Shown piece by piece: positions 49,604 to 59,500 of a stretch of DNA of 64,000 nucleotides. A program made the position numbers and the translations under genes. The notes under the pieces are model-generated. The model did not search any database. It was given only the letters and a program-made list of their open reading frames with translations, and had not been told where the DNA came from. Within the stretch, counting starts at the first letter, position 1. Every line of letters begins with the position of its first letter. The stretch comes from JAHCHG01 sp041394845 (GTDB taxonomy: Bacteria; Acidobacteriota; Blastocatellia; Pyrinomonadales; Pyrinomonadaceae): the NCBI GenBank assembly GCA_041394845.1, contig JAWKHL010000003.1, forward strand, positions 554,614 to 618,613, given 5' to 3'.

Positions 49604-50920
49604 CTAGCCTTTCCCCGACCGGCTTTCTTCCAATCCGGTCAGCGTCTTTCTGGCAACCTCGGCCTGAAGCAGATCGAACGAGGGATTGGTGGAGAGAGCG
49701 AGTTTCAGATATCTGATCGCTTCCCTCCGATTGCCGAGCGAGTTTTCGATCATCCCGGCGTGGTAATAAAAAAGTGCGCTTTTTGTATTCAAACGCATCG
49801 CTTCCGTCATATATTTCCGCGCCGACCGGAAATCCTTTTTTTTGTAAAGACACCAGGCGAGAGTATCGCTGGAAAGCAGATCCCGGTTTTCTTCCCGATC
49901 CTTTTCGGCGATCCTCAACGCTTCGTCGAGATTGATGTCGTGGTCCGCCCAAAACAATGCGATCCGGTGCATATCCCCGCCTTTTTCGCGTTGGCGGTCA
50001 ACCATCTGTTGATAAATCTTTTGTGCCTTTGTTTTTTTCCCCAAGCGTTGATAAAGGTCGCCCAAAAAGATTCCTCTTTCGATTTCCGCCGTTCGTTCGT
50101 TCAGTTCTTCGTAGATCCGGGCGGCCGTTTCCAGATCGTTCTGAGCGGCCCGCACCTTTCCCTTTCCGGCCAAAGCCCAGTGATAATCGGGAAAGATCTT
50201 CAGCGCCAGATCGAACTCGCGTTCGGCTTCGGAAAATCTTCCGGCGTTAAAATATTCTTTTCCGAGCTGGCTCCGATGCCAGGCCAGAATTTCTCGATCG
50301 TCCGGGTCGGCGCTTCCCAAAGCGAGTTTTCTCGCCTCGATCGCGCCTTCGATGTCGCCGTGAAGCGAACGCAGATGAGCGACCCGGATGTAGGAATTCG
50401 AATTGGGGCGAAAATCCACCAGTTTCTGCGCCGCTTCGACCGCCTCTTCGTATCTGCCGAGTTCGGTCTTGGCATCGGTGATGGCCGACATCAATGCCTC
50501 CGAATCGGGGTTATCCTTTTCCAGACTCTCGGCCAGAGTCAGAGCCCTGGCGAACTCGTGTTCGGACAAGTAAATCTGTATTTTCAAAAACTGCGCGGCG
50601 AAATTTTTCGGTTCAAGGCGGAGGGCTTCTTCGATAGAAACTTCGGCCTGACGATTGAGGCTGTAATCTCCCGTCTCCCTCACCTTTTTTAAAAAGGCTG
50701 ACGCCAGCTGAACGTGGGAAGCGGCCTTTTCCGGGTTGCTTTTAACCAATTCCGCCGCCGCCTTTATCAATTCATCGGCCGGACTGGCCACAGTTTTTTC
50801 GGGCGTTTCGCTCGCCTCTTCGGTCAAAGCGGTCTGTGTTCGGCAACCGCCGGCGATAATCAAAAAGAGCATTAGGATCAAAATTAAAAGCGGCGAAACT
50901 TCGATTCTTGTCATTTTCAT
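49604..50920 (-). CDS. TPR-repeat lipoprotein
   Basis: 438 residues with a lipoprotein signal (LMLFLIIAGGC; Cys near residue 26). The rest is built of tetratricopeptide repeats: AEVSIEEALRLEPKNFAAQFLKIQIYLSEHEFARALTLAESLEKDNPDSEALMSA, then FSEAEREFDLALKIFPDYHWALAGKGKVRAAQNDLETAARIYEEL and EAMRLNTKSALFYYHAGMIENSLGNRREAIRYLKLALSTNPSFD. It is exported, anchored by lipid and likely a protein-interaction scaffold. GGAGGAGA precedes the ATG. The DUF4331 gene lies upstream, in the same direction. Confidence 0.9.
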   Translation of the reverse strand: MKMTRIEVSPLLILILMLFLIIAGGCRTQTALTEEASETPEKTVASPADELIKAAAELVKSNPEKAASHVQLASAFLKKVRETGDYSLNRQAEVSIEEALRLEPKNFAAQFLKIQIYLSEHEFARALTLAESLEKDNPDSEALMSAITDAKTELGRYEEAVEAAQKLVDFRPNSNSYIRVAHLRSLHGDIEGAIEARKLALGSADPDDREILAWHRSQLGKEYFNAGRFSEAEREFDLALKIFPDYHWALAGKGKVRAAQNDLETAARIYEELNERTAEIERGIFLGDLYQRLGKKTKAQKIYQQMVDRQREKGGDMHRIALFWADHDINLDEALRIAEKDREENRDLLSSDTLAWCLYKKKDFRSARKYMTEAMRLNTKSALFYYHAGMIENSLGNRREAIRYLKLALSTNPSFDLLQAEVARKTLTGLEESRSGKG

Positions 50921-50980
50921 CAGATCTCCTCCGGTCGGGAAAATCGGGCGAAGCCGCTAGCGACCCCGCCCGTATCACAT

Positions 50981-52495
50981 TTATTTGTTTTTCATTTTAA
51001 ACAATCCCCTTTCATCGACTACCGGCAAAACGCTCTCTCTGACACCGAGTTGGGTCTGATTCGAGGTCCGCGCCACGCCGCCGGGGGTCGGCGGGAGCAA
51101 ATAGGGGAAACGCGACAGCAATGGGCCTTCGGGATTGAAACCCACTCCGTCGCCGAGGACATTGTTGGGAAAATCATTAGTGGCGGGAGTGAAAGGCGTT
51201 CCGCCGGCGACGACCCGCAAGGCGATGTCAACCACATCATCCTGCACCCGCCGACCGTTCGGAAATCCGGCGACATCGCCGCCGAGCAGCCCCAGACGAT
51301 CGATCTGAGCGATCGGGGTCGGCGGAATGGCCACGTTCAGACGCAGATATTCGTGCGGCTGACCGTCGGAAAGAAAGGTCGTGTAATTGGGGCCGGTGAC
51401 CGAATTGACCGGGATGCCGGTGGCGAAGATCGAAACCAGATCCTGGCGCGGCGGAGACGGCACCGTCAGAGCGAAAAAGTCCCGGAAAATACGGGCCAGT
51501 TCCGGATCGACCACCGACGGAGCGAAGATCACATCTTCTCTCGGCGTTGATCCGTTGAACTTGTCTTTCAAACCGAGCGGAATCACAACTTCGTTGACCA
51601 GCGGATTTCCCAGCCGCGAAACCTGTTTCCAGTCGCCCGATTCGATCCGGGTGTTGCCGTCATCGAGAACCCGGATCGACCGGCGGCTGGCCGTCGCCCA
51701 AACGCCGATCACCGCATCCGGGTCGGTCGGACTGGTCGGCGGCAGGTTGGTCTGCGTCAGTTCTTCGATCGGCACTTCGAGGGCGATCGTGCTGATGTTG
51801 AATCCCTGCGTCGTATCGACCCCGCCGAACAAAGTGTTGCCGATATTGAAGGTGTCGAAGATCGCTCCGAGATCCACATAAAAAGCCTCGTCGCGCTGAC
51901 CGACGAACACCTTTCCGCCGTTTGGCAGATCGTAAACCGCCGGCTGGCCGAGATTGGTCTCGTAATCCGGCGTGGTCCGCAGTCCGATATTGCTGGGCGG
52001 AGTCTTGAGGCCGACGCCGAGGTATCTTCCGCGTATTTTGTTGGGTCGTCGTCCTAAACGATTGTCTATCCGTTCAACCGTGTAGGTCTGGAACTGGTTG
52101 TAATCCGGATCGTCCAGACTTGTGATGATCGCGTTTTGGTTAAAAGTGGACATTCCGAAAACCGTCGCGTCGTTGACCGTGTTGGTGTTAAACGTGAACC
52201 GGTAAATCAGATCTTCCCGCCCGTCGCCCGTGTTATCGATCTTGATCTCGTAACGAACGTTGTCGTCAAAACGGTAATACTGCGGGCCGCCTGATGGTTC
52301 CTGAAACGGAATGTAATTGGCGATCAAGGTAACAAAGCCTTCGCGTCCCGGCTCCAGACTTCGAAAAGCGTAGACATCGGTGTTGTCCGCAAATCTGTCC
52401 ACACTGATGAGCGGCGCTTCGGAATGGCTTGAAGCCAGCGATGACATCGACAAAAGAGCCATCACAATCAGGGTTGTAAATAGTGATCTAAACAT
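50981..52495 (-). CDS. Secreted DUF4331 protein (copy 2)
   Basis: 504 residues from the ATG at 52495 (AGGAGG 5 nt upstream). A signal peptide (to SLASSHSEAP) is followed by the conserved start SHSEAPLISVDRFADNTDVYAF, the hallmark of DUF4331. Further conserved blocks are GREGFVTLIANYIPFQEPSGGPQYYRFDDNVRYEIKIDNTGDG, GVWATASRRSIRV, and LGNPLVNEVVIPLGLKDKFNG. The C-terminus has VDIALRVVAGGTPF. The family is uncharacterised. It shares order and long identical stretches with the next gene (for example NEVVIPL and FPNGRRVQDDVVDIALR), a tandem duplication. Confidence 0.93.
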   Translation of the reverse strand: MFRSLFTTLIVMALLSMSSLASSHSEAPLISVDRFADNTDVYAFRSLEPGREGFVTLIANYIPFQEPSGGPQYYRFDDNVRYEIKIDNTGDGREDLIYRFTFNTNTVNDATVFGMSTFNQNAIITSLDDPDYNQFQTYTVERIDNRLGRRPNKIRGRYLGVGLKTPPSNIGLRTTPDYETNLGQPAVYDLPNGGKVFVGQRDEAFYVDLGAIFDTFNIGNTLFGGVDTTQGFNISTIALEVPIEELTQTNLPPTSPTDPDAVIGVWATASRRSIRVLDDGNTRIESGDWKQVSRLGNPLVNEVVIPLGLKDKFNGSTPREDVIFAPSVVDPELARIFRDFFALTVPSPPRQDLVSIFATGIPVNSVTGPNYTTFLSDGQPHEYLRLNVAIPPTPIAQIDRLGLLGGDVAGFPNGRRVQDDVVDIALRVVAGGTPFTPATNDFPNNVLGDGVGFNPEGPLLSRFPYLLPPTPGGVARTSNQTQLGVRESVLPVVDERGLFKMKNK

Positions 52496-52595
52496 TTTTA
52501 CCTCCTTTTTATTGAATTTTTGCTTTTGAAAAATCGGTGCGGGAAACGTGAAAACCCGCACTCGGCCGTAATTTTCACGTTTCCTTTTGGAATTT

Positions 52596-54038
52596 CTATG
52601 GATTTCCGTTATTTCCCGCCTGCGGGGGAGCCAGATACGGAAAACGATGCAAAAAAGGCACGTCGTTTTCGCTCACGCCGTCGCCCAGAGTATTGTTGGG
52701 AGCGACGTTCGTATCGGGAGTAAAGGGCGTCCCTCCGGCGACGGCCCGCAAGGCGATGTCAACCACATCATCCTGCACCCGCCGACCGTTCGGGAAACCG
52801 GCGACATCGCCGCCGAGCAATCCCAAAGCATTGATGTGTCCGAAAGGAGTAGCCGGAATGGCCACGTTCAGGCGCAGATATTCGTGCGGTTTTCCGTCGG
52901 AAAGGAAGGTCGTGTAATCGGGGCCGGTGACCGGATTGACCGGAATGCCGGTGGCGAAGATCGCAACCAGATCCTGGCGCTTGTCGGTCGGAATTTTTAT
53001 TCCGTAGACCGCCTTCATGATCTTCGGAAGTTCGGGATCGAGCACCGCCGGAGCCGCAACGGCGTCGTCCTTCGGGGAAAGCGAATTAAAAGCGTCCTTT
53101 AATTTCAAAGGAATGACAACTTCATTGACCAGCGGGTTGCCCAGACGCGAAACCTGTCGCCAGTCGCCGTCGGTCTTTCTCGATCCGTCCGTGTTGATGA
53201 CCGTGACCGTCTGTCGGCTGGCCGTCGCCCAAACGCCGATGACGGCGTCTTTGTCGGTCGGTTTTTTCGGCATTTTGCCCGAGCGGGTTACGTCTTTGAT
53301 GGGAACTTCGAGCGCGATCGAACTGACGTTAAAACCCTTTGTATAGTCATAACCGCCGTTCATTCCCACCGATTTCAGATTCAAAGCGTCGAAAACTCCG
53401 CCGACATCGACAAAAAAGCCCTCATCGCGCTGACCGGCGAAAACCTTGCCGCCGCCCCTCAAATTGTAAACCGCTCTTTCGCCGAGGTTCTTTTCGTAAT
53501 CGGGCGTTACCCTCGGCCCGATGTTGGCGGGGGGAACGAGCGCATCTTTGATCAGATCCTCCATCTTGTGCGTCCTTTTGTCGACCCGCGTAACCGTATA
53601 TGACTGGGCCTCGTTATAATCCGGATCGTGCAGGGATTTGATCACCGCATCCTGATTGACCGCGCTATGCCCCAGAACGGTATCGCCGTTTCGCGAAAGA
53701 CTCTTGAATCTGAACTGATAAACGATGTCTTCGACGCCGTCGCCGGTGTTGTCGATCTTGATCTCATACAAAACCGTGTCGTCCCAGCGGAAAAAATGCG
53801 GGCCGCCCGAAGGCTGTTGAAACGGAATGTAGTTGGCGATCAGCGTGACGAAATCTTCGCGGCCGTGTTCGATACTGCGAAATGCGTAGGTATCGGTGTT
53901 GTCCACAAATCTGTCGCGGGCCGTGAGCGGCGCTTCCGAATGACTTGAAGCGAAAGCCGGCACCAGCGAGCTTGCCAGAACCAATGACAAAGACAGCATC
54001 TTCTTCGCCACGGTTTTTAATCTTATTAGGGTTCTCAT
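52596..54038 (-). CDS. Secreted DUF4331 protein (copy 1)
   Basis: 480 residues from the second ATG (54038), which is 7 nt after GGAG; the first ATG at 54044 is too close. The signal (LSLSLVLASSLVPAFASSHSEAP) is followed by PLTARDRFVDNTDTYAFRSIEHGREDFVTLIANYIPFQQPSGGPHFFRWDD and the other DUF4331 blocks, ending in FPNGRRVQDDVVDIALRAVAGGTPFTPDT. It is a paralogue of copy 2, arranged head-to-tail. An ECF-like sigma factor gene ends 175 bp upstream, in the same direction. A role in the cell surface or stress response regulated by that sigma factor is inferred. Confidence 0.93.
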   Translation of the reverse strand: MRTLIRLKTVAKKMLSLSLVLASSLVPAFASSHSEAPLTARDRFVDNTDTYAFRSIEHGREDFVTLIANYIPFQQPSGGPHFFRWDDTVLYEIKIDNTGDGVEDIVYQFRFKSLSRNGDTVLGHSAVNQDAVIKSLHDPDYNEAQSYTVTRVDKRTHKMEDLIKDALVPPANIGPRVTPDYEKNLGERAVYNLRGGGKVFAGQRDEGFFVDVGGVFDALNLKSVGMNGGYDYTKGFNVSSIALEVPIKDVTRSGKMPKKPTDKDAVIGVWATASRQTVTVINTDGSRKTDGDWRQVSRLGNPLVNEVVIPLKLKDAFNSLSPKDDAVAAPAVLDPELPKIMKAVYGIKIPTDKRQDLVAIFATGIPVNPVTGPDYTTFLSDGKPHEYLRLNVAIPATPFGHINALGLLGGDVAGFPNGRRVQDDVVDIALRAVAGGTPFTPDTNVAPNNTLGDGVSENDVPFLHRFPYLAPPQAGNNGNP

Positions 54039-54212
54039 ACTCATACTCCTTTAATTTTTCGATTTAAAAATCGTTTGTTTTGTAATCATCAATTTCGCAA
54101 AAAAGGGTTTTGCACCCTATTCCGCGTTTTTTTTTCGCCAGGACCACAAATAATTTTTGGATTTTCCGAATTTGCTTGTTTGAACCGGATTGTTCGGAGG
54201 TTCGATCTATAA

Positions 54213-54803
54213 TCAGGCGGCAGCGGTTTGCGAAAAGGAATTTTGCCTGAGACTTTTCCTGATTTTTTGAAAACCGCGGCGGAGCAATGTTTTCACAGTG
54301 CCGAGCGGCAATCCCAGCGCTTCGGCGATCTCCAAATGGGTGTAACCCTCGTAAATCGCCATGTTCAGAACCTTTCTCTGTTTGGGATTAAAACGCATCA
54401 AAACCTGTCCGGCCCGTTTCGCTTCCAGCCGGGCTTGCATCTGCCTTTCGGAATTTCCCCGCGATCTCAATATATTCTCGTCCAGCAACACCGTTTCCGG
54501 TTTGGACATTTTTTTTCGCAGGCGGTCGATCAAACGCCGCCGCGCGATCAGAGTGATAAAGGCCGACTCTTTTCCCTTTTCCGGATCAAATCGCCCGGCG
54601 TTCTGCCAGATGGCGATGAAAATCTCCTGAACGGCGTCCTCGGTGTCTCCGGTTTTTCCGGCGAATTTATCGGCCAGATACCAAACCAGACCTCCGTACT
54701 CCTCCAGACATTTCTGAACCCCGTGCTGGTCGCCGGCGGCAATTTGTTGAAGAATTGTTTTGTTTTCGCTTTGCCGATCAAAGCCTTTTATCGAAAAATT
54801 CAT
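54213..54803 (-). CDS. ECF RNA polymerase sigma factor (SigK-like group)
   Basis: 196 residues with GGAGG before the ATG. Region 2: CLEEYGGLVWYLADKFAGKTGDTEDAVQEIFIAIWQNAGRFDPEKGKESAFITLIARRRLIDRLRKK (the EDAVQEIF and RRRLIDRLR helices). Region 4: MRFNPKQRKVLNMAIYEGYTHLEIAEALGLPLGTVKTLLRRGFQKIRKSL. The LPLGTVKTLLRRG helix recognises the -35 element. No anti-sigma gene lies next to it, which is unusual for the group. The DUF4331 pair follows and may be its target. Confidence 0.93.
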   Translation of the reverse strand: MNFSIKGFDRQSENKTILQQIAAGDQHGVQKCLEEYGGLVWYLADKFAGKTGDTEDAVQEIFIAIWQNAGRFDPEKGKESAFITLIARRRLIDRLRKKMSKPETVLLDENILRSRGNSERQMQARLEAKRAGQVLMRFNPKQRKVLNMAIYEGYTHLEIAEALGLPLGTVKTLLRRGFQKIRKSLRQNSFSQTAAA

Positions 54804-55147
54804 TTTTCTTTGCCTCCAAAATGGTTAATTCTTGTAACCGCAAAATTCATTAAAAAATCCTGCCGCACCCTACAGCGCGGATTTTCGGAGCGAAGAACAC
54901 AACAAATTTTTCATTTTTTTTTTGAAACCGGACTTTCGGAATGACGGAGGAATTGAAATCGAACGAAGGGCGAGAAAAACCTCGGAGAAAATTCGACAGA
55001 TCAGTTGATTTAATGACAATTCGGTCAAAAAAAAGCCCGCCAAAGAAAGTGGAAATCAATCTGTCGAAAAACTCAGACCGATCCACTTTTTTGGTGGGCG
55101 AACGTCCGTTGTCGGAGGAAGATGTCCGGCCTCCGATCCTTAATATT
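54804..55147. other. 344-bp intergenic region with terminator
   Basis: There is no convincing gene. A 139-codon plus-strand frame (54941-55360) and a 104-codon minus-strand one overlap each other, the terminator and the lipase, and lack an SD or domain. The region holds the lipase terminator (55026-55098) and presumably the promoter of the sigma-factor gene. Confidence 0.6.
55026..55098 (-). terminator. Terminator of the lipase gene
   Basis: Imperfect arms 55034-55052 and 55081-55098 (GCCCGCCAAAGAAAGTGGA with its near-inverse). On the minus strand the stem is followed by eight T (A-run 55026-55033). It begins 50 bp after the lipase stop. Confidence 0.7.
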
Positions 55148-55771
55148 TTATTTCGGCGGGACAAAACCGGTCAGATTGGTGATTTGGTGCCGGGAGATCG
55201 GATTCCAAATCGAACCGCTCGATCCTACATAACAGAACCGCCCTACCCGATCCATACTGCTGGAAAGATCGTCCATATAACCCAATACCTCACCCCAAAC
55301 CACATAATTTACCACCAGTTGCCCGTGGGCTTTTATGTTTACCCTGTTTATGGCATTTAAATTGAGGGGCGCGGGGTTGACCGTGGCACATTTTTTTCCG
55401 CAGAAGATAGATACATAGCTGGCCATTCCGCCTCCCAAAGAATGACCGACCACCACATCCGGGGACATCTCGATCACATAATTCAAGGCCTGCATATATT
55501 GAACGGCACATCCGGTCAATCCCTGGATGATGTTGTCATCGAAATCGTTCAGCCCGTCAGTGCCCGCCAGAGCAACTACCGTTTGATTGCTCCTGCCGCC
55601 CTTAGCCGTAATGGCGTGAAAATCTCCTCCGTCAGCAACGTCCGTAACGGTCCACTTCGTTCCCACATTGGGAAATGTGTATGTTTTTGTTCGAGGCTTG
55701 CTTCCTTTATATGAAAGCCAGGCCAAACTGACGACTTCCTGATAATCCAAGCCCCACGCTTTTATTGTCAT
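55148..55771 (-). CDS. Class 3-like lipase/esterase
   Basis: 207 residues with AGGAG before the ATG. VVALAGTDGLNDFDDNIIQGL (oxyanion strand and loop) and PDVVVGHSLGGGMASYVSIF (nucleophile Ser in GHSLGG) resemble fungal-type lipase_3/DUF2974-like hydrolases; the catalytic His is probably in ISRHQITN at the end. There is no signal peptide, so it could be a cytoplasmic or contact-delivered enzyme. The substrate is unknown. It is divergent from the sigma-factor/kinase operon. Confidence 0.85.
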   Translation of the reverse strand: MTIKAWGLDYQEVVSLAWLSYKGSKPRTKTYTFPNVGTKWTVTDVADGGDFHAITAKGGRSNQTVVALAGTDGLNDFDDNIIQGLTGCAVQYMQALNYVIEMSPDVVVGHSLGGGMASYVSIFCGKKCATVNPAPLNLNAINRVNIKAHGQLVVNYVVWGEVLGYMDDLSSSMDRVGRFCYVGSSGSIWNPISRHQITNLTGFVPPK

Positions 55772-55941
55772 AATTTTCTCTCTCCTAAAAAAATTTGCTT
55801 ATATTTTGTTTCTTCAATAAAATTGCAAAATTCATTGAATTTTTTTTTCATCCCATAACGCGGTTTTTGTTTTTGAAAACCACAATCATAAAAATATTTT
55901 TTGAATTTTTTTCGCATTGGCTTTTTTCAGGCATTGGCAAA

Positions 55942-56514
55942 ATGAGCACTTTATTACCCCCGACTGAGCAAACCCAGGAAGTTACCGAATTGTTGAACGC
56001 CCTAAGCGACGGCAATCGGGAAGCGACCGATAAACTGATACCGATCGTTTATTCCGAACTCAGACGCCTGGCCGGAAGTTATCTGAAAAGCGAGCGCGAA
56101 GGGCATACTTTGCAACCGACCGCACTCGTTCACGAAGCGTTTCTGAAACTGGTTGATCAAAAAGTCCGCTGGGAAAGCCGCTCGCATTTTTTCGGGGTGG
56201 CGGCCAAACTGATGCGCCGGATTCTGGTGGATTACGCCCGGGCTCATCAGGCCGAAAAACGAGGCGGCGATCAGACGAAAATTCCTCTGGAAGAAACCTT
56301 TGTTTTCGTTCGGGAGCGCCCGGCAGAAATAATCGCGCTGGATGAAGCGCTGAAAAACCTGGCGAAAATCGATCCCCGACGAAGTCAGGTGGTCGAGCTG
56401 AAATTTTTCGGCGGATTAAATAATAAAGAAATTGCATCCGTTTTGGGCGTTCATTCGAATACTGTTTTGCGCGATTGGAATCTGGCCCGGGCCTGGTTGA
56501 AAACGCAGCTATAG
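55942..56514 (+). CDS. ECF sigma factor (TIGR02999/PF07638-like)
   Basis: 190 residues from the ATG at 55942; the ORF's first 49 codons upstream are Phe/Ile-rich and not a sigma start. Region 2: VTELLNALSDGNREATDKLIPIVYSELRRLAGSYLKSEREGHTLQPTALVHEAFLKLVDQ, then the HFFGVAAKLMRRILVDYARAHQAEKRGG motif characteristic of the acidobacterial/planctomycete group. Region 4: IDPRRSQVVELKFFGGLNNKEIASVLGVHSNTVLRDWNLARAWLK. It is 10 bp from the kinase gene. In this group the sigma factor is often controlled by phosphorylation by a partner Ser/Thr kinase; that is the likely relation here. Confidence 0.93.
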   Translation: MSTLLPPTEQTQEVTELLNALSDGNREATDKLIPIVYSELRRLAGSYLKSEREGHTLQPTALVHEAFLKLVDQKVRWESRSHFFGVAAKLMRRILVDYARAHQAEKRGGDQTKIPLEETFVFVRERPAEIIALDEALKNLAKIDPRRSQVVELKFFGGLNNKEIASVLGVHSNTVLRDWNLARAWLKTQL

Positions 56515-56524
56515 ATGAATTGTC

Positions 56525-59500
56525 ATGTCCCCCGATAAGTGGCAGGAAATCAGCAGGATTTTTAACGCCGTAATAGAAAAAGAACCTTCTCTGAGAGAGA
56601 AATTTTTAGCCGACATCTGCGGCGGTGACGAAGATTTGCGCAATGAGATCGGCACCCTTCTTTCGGCTCACGAAAGCGGAGACAGTTTTATCGATTCGCC
56701 CGGAGCGGGCCTGAAACCGGAGCCTTTCGAACTCGGATTAAAGAAAGGCGATAAGATCGACGCTTTTGAAATTGAAAAACTCCTCGGCAAAGGCGGTATG
56801 GGAGAAGTTTATCTGGCCCGCGATACGCGGCTCAACCGCCCGGTGGCCATCAAGATCCTGCCCCCCGCCATCGCTTCCGATTCGCAGGCCAACCGACGGC
56901 TGTTGCGCGAAGCTCAGGCCGCCGCGCTCGAACATCCGAACATCTGCACCATTCACGAGATCGTCGAAACCGAAGAATGCAACTTCATAGTCATGCAGTA
57001 CGTCGAGGGAGAACCCCTTTCCGAAATTTTGAAGAACGGAGCTTTGGGACTGCGAAGAACTCTGAAGATCGGCCTTCAGGTGGTCGAAGCGATCGCCGAC
57101 GCCCACCGCAACGGCGTCATTCACCGCGATATTAAACCCGCCAATATCGTCGTTTCCCCGAACGATCAGGTCAAGGTTCTGGATTTCGGTCTGGCCAAAA
57201 GGATCAGTCCAAAAGACGACGACAGCCCGAGTTTGAAAAGCATTCTAAGCCAACCGGGGCTGATCTTGGGAACGGCCAGTTACATGTCGCCCGAACAGGC
57301 CCGCGGATTGTCAGTTGACGGGCGGACCGACCTCTGGAGCTTCGGCGTCGTCTTTTACGAGATGACCGTCGGGAAAAGACCTTTCGAGGGGAATTCTCTG
57401 GCCGACAAGTTCGTTTCGATCCTGCATGATGAACCGCCTCTGCCCGGAGGATTGTCCGACGAACTGAAACGAATAATCACCCGACTGCTGGAAAAAGATG
57501 CCGACCGGCGTTATCAAACCGCTCAGGAATTGCTGATCGATCTGAGAACTCTGAGACAGGAGGTGGAGTTTGAAAAACAACTCCAAACCCATATTTCGGT
57601 TGACTCGGGATCGCCGACCATCAATGCCAAGATCCTCGGTTCCGACGACCGGGGTTCGGAAAAAACCCTTTTCATCGTCGAAAAAAAACCGAAGACCTTC
57701 TGGCAAAAGATCGGATTGATGCAAATTGCGCTGGGCGGCCTGATCCTTTTTCTGCTCGGGATCGGCGGCTGGTATTTACGACATCAGTCCGACATCAACT
57801 GGGCCCGGGAAAATGTTAAAAAGATCGCCGAGCTGGCCAGCAATGAGAGTAATTTTGAAGCGTATGATCTGGCCCTCCAGGTTCAGGGCTACATCCCCGA
57901 AGACGAAGAGCTGAAAAAACTGATGCCGACCATCTCCGACAAGATCTCGGTTCAATCGGAACCGGGCGAGGCCAGAGTCTTTTTAAAAAGGTTCCTTCCG
58001 AACGAAACCGGCGATTTTCCCGAAAGCGTGCTGATCGGAACAACCCCGATCAAAGATTTTCAGATAGCCCGTGGTCATTACATCCTGCGGATCGAAAAAG
58101 ACGGTTTCGCGCCGTTCGAGAGAACCATTTCCGGAACGATCCCGCGGATCGGCGGTTCTTTTATCGATTCGCCGCCTCTGGAAATCGACGTCAAACTGAT
58201 CGGAACGGAACGATCCCCGGAAAACATGGTTTTTGTGCCGGGCGGCGAATACAGTCTGGTCAACTGGTCGCGTCCGATTCAGGACAAGGTCCGGCTTGAC
58301 GATTTCTTCATCGACAAATACGAGGTGTCTAATCGGGAATTCAAGGAATTCATCAATAGCGGAGGTTATTTGAAGAAAGAATTCTGGAAACACGCTTTTA
58401 TCAAAGCCGGTCAGGAAATTTCCCTCGAAGAAGCCGTTCGAAACTTCAAAGACAAAACCGGTCTGCCCGCTCCGCGCAGTTGGTCGAACCAAAACTTTCC
58501 CGAAGGCGAGGAAGATCTTCCCGTTACGGGCATCACCTGGTACGAAGCGGCGGCCTACGCGGCATATCGCGGAAAACAACTTCCGTCCGTTTTCCAGTGG
58601 GAGAGGGCGGCCCGCAACGGCGTTTCCGATCCGCGCTATAATGCGATGCCCTGGGGACTGATCAAACAGGGCGAAACCACGGATTTCCGCGCCAACTTCG
58701 GTTCGACCGGCTCGGTTTCGGTCAAAAAGTTCGAATTCGGAATGAGTCCTTTTGGCGCATTTAATATGGCCGGGAACGTTTCGGAATGGGTTTTGAACCG
58801 GAGCGGCGACAATTATGTAACGAGCGGCGGCGCCTGGAACGATCTGCCTTATTCCTTCGGAGATTACGGAGAATATCCGGGCTTTTACGCTTCGGACAAA
58901 CTGGGCTTCAGATGCGTTCTCAACCTGTCGGAAACCGGATCGGATCAGGGCGCGCAGGATGTTCTTCCCGATGAGATCCCGAATTATGCCGTTTCCGGCG
59001 AAAATGACCATAAGATGTGGCTGACGCATTACCAGTACGATCAAAAACCGCTCAATCCTCAAATCGTCGAAACCCGGGAAGCCCAGGACTGGATTCGCCG
59101 GACGATCACCTTTACCGGAGAAAACGATGAAACGGTGTCGGCTTATCTTTATCTGCCGAAAAACTACGCCCGTCCGTTGCAGGTTATCCACTATCTTCCG
59201 CCCGGAGACGTGGTCGACGGTTTGCGCCCGCTGCCCGATTCGGTCGAGATGTTCATGACGCCGTTGATAAAATCCGGGCGGGCGGTTTTCACCGTCTCCC
59301 TGAGAGGTTACAGCGAACGCCCTTTCCCGGACAATTACGTTCCCCCGGCGCGCAACACGGTCGAATTCCGCAAACAGGCGGTCAACTGGATGACCGATCT
59401 GCGCCGCGGACTCGATTATCTGGAAACGGTCGATGAGGTGGATTTTAAAAAGCTGTCTTTTCTGGGGATCAGCAACGGGGCGAATCTGGGGATTTTGGTT

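Noticed and set aside
54850..55360. Two overlapping frames around 55 kb
   Set aside because: They overlap a terminator and the lipase gene, and have no SD or recognisable domain.
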